A stretch of 64,000 nucleotides of DNA from Paenibacillus sp. FSL H7-0326. GTDB taxonomy: Bacteria > Bacillota > Bacilli > Paenibacillales > Paenibacillaceae. The translations under genes and the position numbers were made by a program. The stretch is from the NCBI RefSeq assembly GCF_001955535.1, contig NZ_MPVN01000001.1:1240001-1304000 (forward strand), given 5' to 3'. This document shows positions 1 to 7,537 of the stretch, piece after piece. Each line of letters begins with the position of its first letter. The stretch's first letter is position 1. The notes under the pieces are model-generated. The model was not told the DNA's origin. It was given only the letters and a program-made list of their open reading frames with translations, and did not search any database.

Positions 1-1
1 G

Positions 2-367
2 CCGAATATTCATGTAATGGGCTTCACGCGAGAGGTCGACAAGCTAATGGAAGTATCGGATCTTCTTGTAACCAAACCAGGCGGCATGACCTGCTCAGAG
101 GGTCTGGCCAAAGGCATTCCGATGCTCTTCCATAATCCGCTTCCAGGCCAAGAGCAAGAGAATTGTCAGTATTTCACTGATCTAGGACTCGGAGAGCCCA
201 TCAGCTCGCTTCAAGTGGTTGAAAAATGGATGAACAAGCTTTTGAATAATTATTCTGATATTGTCCAAAAGCGAGAAAAGCATATTCGGGAAATTGAAAA
301 GTTCCATCCCATGCAGAGTGCTAGAAGCATTCTTGAATTGGTTGACTCAGAAAGGGTGCCCACATAA
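2..367 (+). CDS. MGDG synthase/UgtP-like glycosyltransferase, C-terminal part (5' truncated)
   Basis: The reading frame is open from the window edge, so the gene begins upstream. The visible 121 residues contain the nucleotide-sugar binding signature of GT28-type enzymes (TKPGGMTCSEGLAKGIPM, then NPLPGQEQENCQYF), which matches the C-terminal half of processive diacylglycerol glucosyltransferases and the MGDG synthase family. Such enzymes use UDP-glucose to build membrane glycolipids, the lipoteichoic acid anchor, at the cytoplasmic face of the membrane. The stop codon lies inside the loop of its own terminator. The exact acceptor cannot be told from this fragment. Confidence 0.8.
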   Translation, partial: PNIHVMGFTREVDKLMEVSDLLVTKPGGMTCSEGLAKGIPMLFHNPLPGQEQENCQYFTDLGLGEPISSLQVVEKWMNKLLNNYSDIVQKREKHIREIEKFHPMQSARSILELVDSERVPT

Positions 368-379
368 GGCACCTTTTTT
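352..379 (+). terminator. Rho-independent terminator overlapping the stop codon
   Basis: GGTGCC (355-360) pairs with GGCACC (368-373) around a 7-nt loop and is followed by six T. The TAA stop of the upstream glycosyltransferase (365-367) sits in the loop, so the hairpin is partly coding. Confidence 0.85.
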
Positions 380-448
380 ATATTTATGAGGACAAGCTAA
401 AAAAATTACACTATGAATTAATATTCCATTTCATATAACAATATCAAA

Positions 449-480
449 AAACACCTTCTCTCAAGAAGAAAAGGTGTTTA
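449..480 (-). terminator. Terminator of trmB
   Basis: AACACCTT and AAGGTGTT arms around a short loop; read on the minus strand the stem is followed by a run of T. It lies about 20 nt beyond the trmB stop. Confidence 0.8.
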
Positions 481-501
481 GCAGTAGATCAACTTCATTA
501 T

Positions 502-1230
502 TTATGCAGTTGGTTCCTGATAACGATATTTTTTAAGACGAATCTCTTGATATTCCTTAAGAGCATCTTCACCAATCAATACTTCAACGCGGTGAATATT
601 CATCCCTTTACCCATGAACTTCTGCTCATACTCCGTCATGACATGCTCCTCATTCAGCCCATCCCGGTGCAAGTTCAAGGAGATGTTAGTCATTTGGAGC
701 CCATAATCCGCAAACGAATTTAGCGAGAACTCAAACAACGTCTCAGAGTCTGTTTTGAAATGAATTTGACCTTGACTGTTCAGCACTTCCTTATACTTGT
801 CCAGGAAACGCGGATGCGTCAGACGTCTCCGAGCATGCTTAGACTTTGGCCACGGGTCACTAAAGTTAAGATAGATTCGTTCCACTTCTCCCTGCTCAAA
901 TACATCCAGGATGTTCTCAATATTAGCAAGAGCCAGCTTCAAATTAGGAGGCGTCTCGATCTCTTCCTCAGCCCAAGCTGTTCTAGCCTTATCGCTGGCA
1001 CGACGAACAAGCTCATCGTACATATCAATACCGATATAATTCACATCTTGATTGCGGTAACTCATTTGACTAATGAACTGTCCTTTACCCATTCCAAACT
1101 CAACGTGGATCGGCTTTCCGTTTCCAAATAAGTCAGCCCATTTGCCTTTATATTCTTCTGGATTTAATATAACCAGATCCGTTTGACTTTCCAGACTTTC
1201 GCGAATCCCTTTTCTGCCGCGTAAACGCAT
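502..1230 (-). CDS. trmB: tRNA (guanine-N7-)-methyltransferase TrmB
   Basis: SAM-dependent enzyme that forms m7G46 in tRNA variable loops in the cytoplasm. The 242-residue length is slightly longer than the usual 210-220 of Bacillus TrmB. Visible family motifs are the SAM-binding stretch HVEFGMGKGQFI, the conserved YIGIDMYDELVRRA, the substrate motif NFSDPWPKSKHARRRLTHP and the C-terminal TEYEQKFMGKG. The ATG start is preceded by GGGGGAGAG at good spacing. It is monocistronic, with a terminator at 449-480. Confidence 0.95.
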   Translation of the reverse strand: MRLRGRKGIRESLESQTDLVILNPEEYKGKWADLFGNGKPIHVEFGMGKGQFISQMSYRNQDVNYIGIDMYDELVRRASDKARTAWAEEEIETPPNLKLALANIENILDVFEQGEVERIYLNFSDPWPKSKHARRRLTHPRFLDKYKEVLNSQGQIHFKTDSETLFEFSLNSFADYGLQMTNISLNLHRDGLNEEHVMTEYEQKFMGKGMNIHRVEVLIGEDALKEYQEIRLKKYRYQEPTA

Positions 1231-1339
1231 GTCTCTCCCCCGATTTTTCAGTAAAATGTTCCGGCATTAATTGTGCCTAAATATCGTTCAAATGTAAAGC
1301 CTTTATATACGATTGAAATTGTAACCATTTGAAAAGGAA

Positions 1340-1383
1340 AAAGGAATCGCACGCTGCACATAGAGTGCACAGCACGATCCCTT
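1340..1383 (-). terminator. Terminator of the small hypothetical gene at 1413
   Basis: GGGATCG...CGATtCC-type imperfect stem with an inner GTGCAC/GTGCA pairing; on the minus strand it is followed by a TTTTT run. Confidence 0.65.
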
Positions 1384-1412
1384 CTTCAAATATATTTGGA
1401 ATTGGGGTCCAA

Positions 1413-1610
1413 CTACTTTAACAGTTCATAGTCTACCTTATCTTGGGTGGAAAAATCAAATGTCTTTTCAAAAGCATTTCTTATTTTTTTCTTAGCAATC
1501 GCTTCTACCTGTGGGTTTCCGTTAAATTTAACGCCAGTTAGCGCCAATGCTTCATCTGCAGTAAGCTCGACAGAGATTTTGTGCCCGCCTGATTTTAGAC
1601 TTGAATTCAT
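1413..1610 (-). CDS. Small hypothetical protein, 65 aa
   Basis: I do not recognise a named family. The product is hydrophilic and mixed-charge, with no membrane segment or cysteine, and its last third is lysine/phenylalanine rich (AKKKIRNAFEKTFDF). The start is set at ATG 1610 because GAGGTG lies 6-7 nt upstream; the longer GTG-initiated frame at 1619 would place its start codon inside that Shine-Dalgarno. A clear RBS and its own terminator make it a likely real gene, flanked by trmB and mnmL with its own promoter region on the minus strand. Confidence 0.6.
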   Translation of the reverse strand: MNSSLKSGGHKISVELTADEALALTGVKFNGNPQVEAIAKKKIRNAFEKTFDFSTQDKVDYELLK

Positions 1611-1910
1611 GTTAATCACCTCACGAATAGTATGGCCGAGACGAAAAAAATGTATGAATTCTGCGAAAAAATAGTGTGTTTTTCAAGGTCTGACCTCAGC
1701 TAAAATATAACATAACTGTGTAATGTTTTGCAAGAGGTAAGCGCTATCTTTTTTGCCCTTTTTATCGAAGTTTTCGCTGTTGTCCTCTACAGGAAAATTC
1801 CCAATTACCAGCGCTTTTTGTTACAATAGAAAAAGTGGAAAAAGGGTTGTGTATCCCTTAGTTTTCATTCACCTGTATTTAGTTTGATGAATCAACAAAG
1901 GAGTTTCCTA

Positions 1911-2864
1911 ATGAATATGCCAGTTTCAACTCCTCCGCTGCTATGGGGAGATAAGCGATTTCACACTTGGAATCATGAGATGCGTGAGCAGTTTGATAAT
2001 AAAGTATTTAAAGTCATGCTGGATGCTGGATTTACCTGTCCCAATCGGGACGGCTCCATTGCCAAAGGCGGTTGTACTTTCTGCAGCGCACGTGGATCCG
2101 GTGATTTTGCCGGTTCGAGACGTGATGATCTAATTACCCAGTTCAATACGATAAGAGACCGACAGCATCAAAAATGGCCAAACGCCGAGTACATCGGATA
2201 TTTTCAAGCTTATACCAATACTTATGCGCCGGTTGAGCAGCTTCGCGAGTATTACGAAGTGATTCTCAAGCAGCCTGGTGTCGTTGGGTTGTCCATTGCA
2301 ACAAGGCCGGACTGTCTGCCGGATGATGTGGTAGACTATCTGGCTGAGCTTAATGAGCGTACTTATCTATGGGTTGAAATGGGGCTTCAAACGATTCATG
2401 AATCCACCTCCCAGCTCATTAACCGTGCTCATGATACGAAGTGTTATGAGGATGCGGTGGAGAAACTGAGAAAACGAAACATTCGGGTATGCACTCATAT
2501 CATTCACGGTCTCCCTCAAGAGACACATGAAATGATGCTGGAGACGACGCGTGCGGTGGCCCATATGGACGTACAGGGCATCAAGATCCATTTGCTCCAT
2601 CTCATGAAGAAGACACCTATGGTTAAGCAGTACGAGGCTGGTTTGCTTCGGTTCATGGAACAGGAGGAGTACATTAAGCTGATCGTGGATTCCCTGGAGA
2701 TTTTGCCTCCAGAAATGATCGTCCACCGGTTAACCGGGGATGCTCCTAGAAATCTGCTGATCGGACCCCTCTGGTCCATGAAAAAATGGGAAGTGTTAAA
2801 CGGCATTGATGCTGAGCTCCGTGCACGTGATACATGGCAGGGTAAATATTGGAGGAGAGCTTGA
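1911..2864 (+). CDS. mnmL: Radical SAM protein, TIGR01212/YtqA family (MnmL-like)
   Basis: Radical SAM enzyme of 317 aa. The first cysteine (C43) is followed after eleven residues by C55-x2-C58, the extended cluster spacing typical of this family. B. subtilis YtqA (MnmL) takes part, as I recall, in the Gram-positive route to 5-methylaminomethyl-uridine at tRNA position 34. The start is ATG 1911 because AAAGGAG precedes it by about 7 nt; an upstream TTG at 1884 would leave the RBS inside the gene. The gene is followed directly by mnmM, whose RBS begins before this stop codon, so the two are probably translationally coupled. Confidence 0.85.
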   Translation: MNMPVSTPPLLWGDKRFHTWNHEMREQFDNKVFKVMLDAGFTCPNRDGSIAKGGCTFCSARGSGDFAGSRRDDLITQFNTIRDRQHQKWPNAEYIGYFQAYTNTYAPVEQLREYYEVILKQPGVVGLSIATRPDCLPDDVVDYLAELNERTYLWVEMGLQTIHESTSQLINRAHDTKCYEDAVEKLRKRNIRVCTHIIHGLPQETHEMMLETTRAVAHMDVQGIKIHLLHLMKKTPMVKQYEAGLLRFMEQEEYIKLIVDSLEILPPEMIVHRLTGDAPRNLLIGPLWSMKKWEVLNGIDAELRARDTWQGKYWRRA

Positions 2865-2865
2865 T

Positions 2866-3450
2866 ATGGGATTTATTTCGGTACTCAGCTGTGCCCATCA
2901 ATGGATCGCTGCCCGACTGCATTCCGGTGATTATGCAATAGATGCAACACTAGGGACAGGATCAGATGCCTTGTTCCTAGCTCAGACCGTAGGTGCAAAA
3001 GGCCACATCTATGGGTTCGATATTCAGGAGGAGGCCATCCGCTTGTCTTCTGCCAAGCTGAACAACGCAGCGAACATGAACAAGCTCGCTCCCTTCTCCC
3101 TCTTCTGCTGCAGCCATGCAGATATGAAAGAGATCATTCCGACGGATAAGCATGGACAGATTGGTGCCGTGATGTTCAATTTGGGCTATCTTCCCGTAGA
3201 GCATGCCGATCATAGCGTAATTACTGAGACCACGAGCACCATCACGGCTTTGACAGCCGCTCTGGAACTTCTCAGACCCAAAGGCATATTAACAGTAGTC
3301 CTTTACCCAGGACACCAAGGCGGAGATGAAGAAGCGACCAGCGTCTCTAAGTGGGCTTCTCAATTGCCTACAGACGTTGGACAAGCGGTCATTTATAGAC
3401 AGCTGCAGCGAGAAACAGCCCCCTATCTTATCGCCATTGAGAAAAAGTAA
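2866..3450 (+). CDS. mnmM: Class I SAM methyltransferase YtqB/MnmM (tRNA wobble uridine methylation)
   Basis: A Rossmann-type methyltransferase of 194 aa with the SAM motif DATLGTGSDALFLA near residue 25 and a NLGYLP catalytic-site motif (rRNA_methylase-like YtqB family). YtqB has been renamed MnmM for methylating 5-aminomethyl-2-thiouridine at tRNA position 34. ATG 2866 follows GGAGGAGAG by a few nt and begins 2 nt after the mnmL stop. The longer frame opening at 2806 lies inside mnmL and is rejected. Operon with mnmL as in B. subtilis. Confidence 0.85.
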   Translation: MGFISVLSCAHQWIAARLHSGDYAIDATLGTGSDALFLAQTVGAKGHIYGFDIQEEAIRLSSAKLNNAANMNKLAPFSLFCCSHADMKEIIPTDKHGQIGAVMFNLGYLPVEHADHSVITETTSTITALTAALELLRPKGILTVVLYPGHQGGDEEATSVSKWASQLPTDVGQAVIYRQLQRETAPYLIAIEKK

Positions 3451-3506
3451 TCTCATGGTCCCCGGGTAAAATCATTATAAACTTCATATGTTAAGGAGAG
3501 GACAGT

Positions 3507-4478
3507 ATGACAGCACCATACCCATTGCAATTTGAACCTGAATTTAAAGAGAGAGTCTGGGGAGGACGCGCTTTAGAGCAATTCGGTTTATCTCTTCCCG
3601 AGGGTCATATTGGCGAAGGCTGGATGATCGCCGACCATCCAAATGGAACAACCAAAGTCATGAATGGCGAGCTCGCTGGCACAGGACTTGACGAGATTCG
3701 AGAGCAATACGGTAAATCATGGCTAGGCACAAAAGGCGTTTCTGAAAAAGGCGGCCGATTCCCGCTGCTCATTAAACTGCTCGACTGTAATGATGATCTG
3801 TCGGTCCAGGTGCATCCGACTGATGATTATGAAGGACTTCCAAAGGGAGAGCTTGGAAAGACCGAAATGTGGTATGTACTTGATGCCAAGCCCGGTGCCA
3901 AGATCATATACGGGCTCAAAGAACAAGTAACCTACGATCAGCTCCGTTCTGCCCTGAATAACGGAACAGTAATGGATACACTCCAGGAAATATCCGTCGA
4001 GGCGGGCGATTCCTTCTTTATACCAGCAGGTACAGTCCATGCCCTATGCGCTGGAGTCGTCGTCGCCGAAATTCAGCAGAATTCAGACACCACTTACCGC
4101 ATATTTGATTACAATCGACCAGGACTTGACGGAAAGCCTCGGGAACTACATATTGAAGATTCACTGAATGTAACGAAGTTTGAATCCACAGGGGCAACAT
4201 CCATGAAGACGAATCATGCCGTTCCAGGAGAGTGGCTTACTCTAGCTTCATGTCCTTATTTCGTAGTGGAAAAAGGCATTGTCTCCGGCACATGGGATCT
4301 AAATACGACCGAAGACAGCTTTACTATACTCGTCGTATGTGACGGAACAGGCAGTCTTGCATGGAATGGCGGAGCAAGCCTTGCCCTTACAGCGGGTCAG
4401 TGTTACTTGATTCCTTCCAGCCTGGGAAGCTACCAGTTATCTGGTGAAGCAACGGTGCTGCGTTCTTATCTTCCGTAA
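3507..4478 (+). CDS. manA: Mannose-6-phosphate isomerase, class I
   Basis: Zinc enzyme that interconverts mannose-6-P and fructose-6-P. The 323 aa match the short Firmicute class (B. subtilis ManA/YvyI/GmuF about 315). Visible features: the N-terminal FKERVWGGRALEQFG, the zinc ligand segment QVHPTDDYEG followed by GKTEMWYVLDA, and the cupin motif FFIPAGTVHALCAG with AEIQQNSDTTYR. Start ATG has AAGGAGAGG upstream. It is followed closely by the hydrolase at 4524, probably on the same transcript. Confidence 0.93.
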   Translation: MTAPYPLQFEPEFKERVWGGRALEQFGLSLPEGHIGEGWMIADHPNGTTKVMNGELAGTGLDEIREQYGKSWLGTKGVSEKGGRFPLLIKLLDCNDDLSVQVHPTDDYEGLPKGELGKTEMWYVLDAKPGAKIIYGLKEQVTYDQLRSALNNGTVMDTLQEISVEAGDSFFIPAGTVHALCAGVVVAEIQQNSDTTYRIFDYNRPGLDGKPRELHIEDSLNVTKFESTGATSMKTNHAVPGEWLTLASCPYFVVEKGIVSGTWDLNTTEDSFTILVVCDGTGSLAWNGGASLALTAGQCYLIPSSLGSYQLSGEATVLRSYLP

Positions 4479-4523
4479 ATAATGGCTTGGAACAAGCCAG
4501 ACATCAAGGAGGGCTACTTGGTC

Positions 4524-5453
4524 ATGCAGGAATCCACGTTTCAGATGCTGGATAGTGACGAAGTCAATATCTATGTATATCGCTGGACTCCGGAGGGTCA
4601 TATACCGGTCAAAGGGATCGTACAAATTGCTCACGGTATGTGTGAAACAGCGAAGCGTTACGAAGAGCTGGCCAGTACATTGACGGACCATGGATATATC
4701 GTCTACGGTAATGATCATCGGGGTCACGGTATAACAGGCATGGCACAAGGCATGCTGGGCGACGGCGGTCCGGATGTGTTCAACTGGATGGTAAAGGATG
4801 TTGCTGAGCTTGGTGAATATATACGCAAAGAACAGCCTGAATTGCCGCTATTTCTGTTAGGACACAGTATGGGGTCCTTTATTACTCAGAAGCTGATGTA
4901 TGCATATCCTGATCTGTTTGATGGCTACATCCTGTCTGGAACGAATGGCAAACGCGGCCTTCTCAAATTTGGTCAACGGCTGGCTGCTCTGCAAGCCGGC
5001 TTACAGGGTCAAGAGCATCGCAGTCTTCTCTTGAACGCAATTATTTTTGGTGGATATAACCGCGCCTTTCGTCCTGCAGCCACTCCCTTTGACTGGTTAT
5101 CCAATGATAAAGAGGAAGTTAGAAAATTTGTTGAGGATCCAATGTGCGGGGCTATATGCACCACTCGTTTTTTCCGGTGCTTCTTCGATCTGTTAATGGA
5201 GATTCATCTGCCTAAGCATATGAGCAAGATCCCCAAGGATAAGCCTGTGTATATCTTCTCGGGTGAGCGGGATCCGGTGGGCATGTATGGTAAAGGGGTC
5301 ATGAGTCTGGTTGAGAATTATCGAGAACTGCAATTTACCGATCTGCAATATCGGCTCTATCCTGATGGAAGACACGAGATGCTGCACGAAGTGAACCGTA
5401 AGGAAGTCGAGCTGCATCTCGTAGATTGGCTGGAGCAGCATGTGCAGCAGTGA
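4524..5453 (+). CDS. Alpha/beta hydrolase, monoacylglycerol lipase/lysophospholipase type
   Basis: A 309-aa serine hydrolase of the Hydrolase_4 group. The nucleophile elbow GHSMGS places Ser at about residue 115. GNDHRGHG is the conserved segment before it, SGERDPVG carries the acid and PDGRHEML the histidine. It probably hydrolyses a monoacylglycerol or lysolipid in the cytoplasm; the substrate is inferred only. The start is taken at ATG 4524 behind AAGGAGGG; TTG 4518 is equally possible, and the ATG at 4482 would precede the RBS. Confidence 0.85.
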   Translation: MQESTFQMLDSDEVNIYVYRWTPEGHIPVKGIVQIAHGMCETAKRYEELASTLTDHGYIVYGNDHRGHGITGMAQGMLGDGGPDVFNWMVKDVAELGEYIRKEQPELPLFLLGHSMGSFITQKLMYAYPDLFDGYILSGTNGKRGLLKFGQRLAALQAGLQGQEHRSLLLNAIIFGGYNRAFRPAATPFDWLSNDKEEVRKFVEDPMCGAICTTRFFRCFFDLLMEIHLPKHMSKIPKDKPVYIFSGERDPVGMYGKGVMSLVENYRELQFTDLQYRLYPDGRHEMLHEVNRKEVELHLVDWLEQHVQQ

Positions 5454-5565
5454 CGCTAGCTTCTGTATCTTTGGATTGGGGTAAACAGCCCATCTGACGT
5501 GATGCCACAACAGACAATCTGATTCATCTATTAAAAAGAAAGCCTCAGATCGTATTCTTAGTATC

Positions 5566-5618
5566 AAAAAAGCCTTTCTGCCAATGCCGTCCAATCGTTG
5601 CATTGAGCAGAAGGGCTA
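5566..5618 (-). terminator. Terminator of the bstA-like gene
   Basis: Arms AGCCcTTCTGC and GCAGAAaGGCT with further CAATG/CATTG pairing; on the minus strand the stem is followed by TTTTTT. It lies just beyond the stop at 5626. Confidence 0.75.
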
Positions 5619-5625
5619 TTCTTCT

Positions 5626-6153
5626 TTACCAGTTCATACGTTCACGCAGAGAAGTGATGTGTGCCGTATGATGCAGACTATGCCAGGAGTACAGTCTCAC
5701 ACATTCTCCCAGAGTCAGCGTCTTCTGTAATCCAGGATGATAAAAGGTGCGATCATATTGTTCAGCACTCATGGACTCCAGCAGAGCGGTCCAACGCGAA
5801 TGCAGGCCTTCTAGAATCGACAAGGAAGCGTTAATATGCACATTGGATACATCTGTTGTCTCTGCCCACAAAGACTCTTCATAGGGTTTGATAGCGGGTT
5901 CATTCTCGGTAAGCGCAAGTTTGAAACGAATAAAACTGTTCATATGACTGTCTGCAACATGATGAACGACTTGATGCACTGTCCAGCCTTCAGGCCGATA
6001 AGGCGTAGCGAGCTGTTCCTCCGATAGTCCTGATATTGCATCCTGCAGTCTCGCTGGCAGCCTCTTGATGTTGTCTATCCAAATCCTACGGTTCTCTTCA
6101 GTAGTGGGATCTTCAACTTCCAAGCCAATCGGATACCTCAGATCATTTTTCAT
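5626..6153 (-). CDS. bstA: Bacillithiol transferase BstA/YfiT-like DinB-fold metalloprotein
   Basis: A four-helix DinB-superfamily protein of 175 aa, very like B. subtilis YfiT/BstA, a metal-dependent bacillithiol S-transferase that conjugates the thiol to electrophiles. The typical start RYPIG, the TPYRPEGWTVHQVVHHVADSH block and the C-terminal WHSLHHTAH supply the three-histidine metal site (about H65, H161, H165). ATG 6153 is preceded by GGGGGAG; the upstream in-frame ATG at 6183 lacks an RBS. Monocistronic. Confidence 0.85.
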   Translation of the reverse strand: MKNDLRYPIGLEVEDPTTEENRRIWIDNIKRLPARLQDAISGLSEEQLATPYRPEGWTVHQVVHHVADSHMNSFIRFKLALTENEPAIKPYEESLWAETTDVSNVHINASLSILEGLHSRWTALLESMSAEQYDRTFYHPGLQKTLTLGECVRLYSWHSLHHTAHITSLRERMNW

Positions 6154-6201
6154 TTCCAATCTCCCCCTTGAAATATTTCTCATTTAATTACTTCACAGTA
6201 T

Positions 6202-6238
6202 AAAAAAGACAGGCGCAGCAAACGATGCGGCCTGTCCT
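6202..6238 (-). terminator. Terminator of odhAB
   Basis: GACAGGC pairs with GCCTGTC, with inner GCA/TGC pairing, followed on the minus strand by TTTTTT. It lies 25 nt past the odhB stop. Confidence 0.85.
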
Positions 6239-6262
6239 TATTTATTCTAGAGAACCTTCGCT

Positions 6263-7531
6263 TTATCCTTCTAGCAGAAGAGATTCCGGGTCTTCAAGCA
6301 ATTCTTTTACAGTAACCAAGAATCGAACTGCATCACTTCCATCAATGATTCGATGATCATAAGACAGCGCGATATACATCATAGGTCTGTTCTCCATACG
6401 CTCATCATCAATCGCTACAGGGCGTACCTGAATTTTGTGCATACCGAGTATACCAACCTGCGGTGAGTTCAATATCGGTGTAGAGAGCAATGATCCGAAG
6501 ATTCCACCATTCGTAATTGTAAATGTTCCGCCTTGCAGCTCATTGAGAGACAACGAGTTACTACGTGCTTTGGAAGCCAGCTCTCCGATATTCCGTTCAA
6601 TTTCAGCAAAGCTGAGGCGATCTGCATCGCGTACCACCGGTACGACAAGCCCTTCCTTCGCCGATACCGCAATACCGATATCATAGAACTTCTTCACGAC
6701 AATGTCGTCCCCGTCGATCTCAGCATTAACAAGCGGGAATTGTTTAAGTGCTCCTACAACCGCTTTGGTAAAGAAAGACATAAAGCCAAGTCCGACATCA
6801 TGCTTTTCTTTGAATTTGTCTTTACGCCGTTTACGAACATCCAGGATAGCTGTCATATCAACTTCGTTAAAAGTTGTAAGCATCGCCGCCGTCTGTTGAG
6901 CTGCAACCAAGCGTTTAGCGATGGTCGCACGTCGACGAGACATCTTGGAGCGTTCAACCGGTTTCCCAGGGTTTGCTTCTGCTGCTGGGGCAGGTGCACT
7001 AGCAGGCTTGCTTGGAGCTGCTGCAGGAGCAGCAGGTACAGACCCATGAGATTTTACGTCATCAGAATGGATGCGTCCGATCGGATCCCGCGTTTGTACT
7101 TGGTCAAGATCGATTCCGCGTTCACGCGCTAATTTACGAGCAGATGGCGTGGCTGTATAGCCATTGGCGCCTTCATCCTCTGCTTTGGGAGCGGACTCAT
7201 TCTTCACAGGTGCCGAGACCGGCGCTGCTTCTGAAGCTTGTGGCGCAGGTACCGGTGCTGGTGGTGCAGAAGCCGCTGCTGATTCTTTGGCTCCTGCTCC
7301 TGCTTCTAACTGTGCAATCGTCTCACCAATCTGAACCGTATCCCCTTCTTGATGAAGGATGCTTGTAATGACTCCGCTCTCTTCCGCACTGATCTCAATG
7401 TTGACCTTATCCGTCTCGACCTCAAGCAGTACATCTCCTTGATTGACGGTATCCCCTTCTTTAACGATCCATCTGGATATTGTTCCCTCCGTGATGGATT
7501 CTCCCATAGCCGGTACTTTAATTTCGCTCAC
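6263..7531 (-). CDS. odhB: 2-oxoglutarate dehydrogenase E2, dihydrolipoamide succinyltransferase
   Basis: E2 core of the TCA-cycle 2-oxoglutarate dehydrogenase complex, 422 aa. Domains in order: lipoyl domain (residues 1-77, lipoylated Lys about 42 in [11 protein letters not shown]), an Ala/Pro linker, an E1/E3-binding domain ([18 protein letters not shown]), a second Ala/Pro-rich linker, and the catalytic domain ending in the HxxxDG motif [13 protein letters not shown]. The start is GTG 7531 behind GGGGAGG. That RBS overlaps the odhA stop codon, and only 6 nt separate the genes, so the pair is tightly coupled. Confidence 0.96.
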   Translation of the reverse strand: MSEIKVPAMGESITEGTISRWIVKEGDTVNQGDVLLEVETDKVNIEISAEESGVITSILHQEGDTVQIGETIAQLEAGAGAKESAAASAPPAPVPAPQASEAAPVSAPVKNESAPKAEDEGANGYTATPSARKLARERGIDLDQVQTRDPIGRIHSDDVKSHGSVPAAPAAAPSKPASAPAPAAEANPGKPVERSKMSRRRATIAKRLVAAQQTAAMLTTFNEVDMTAILDVRKRRKDKFKEKHDVGLGFMSFFTKAVVGALKQFPLVNAEIDGDDIVVKKFYDIGIAVSAKEGLVVPVVRDADRLSFAEIERNIGELASKARSNSLSLNELQGGTFTITNGGIFGSLLSTPILNSPQVGILGMHKIQVRPVAIDDERMENRPMMYIALSYDHRIIDGSDAVRFLVTVKELLEDPESLLLEG

Positions 7532-7537
7532 AGCAAG

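Noticed and set aside
6533..7132. 199-codon plus-strand frame opposite odhB
   Set aside because: Lies wholly within odhB on the other strand; cysteine/arginine-rich composition and lack of an RBS mark it as a shadow.
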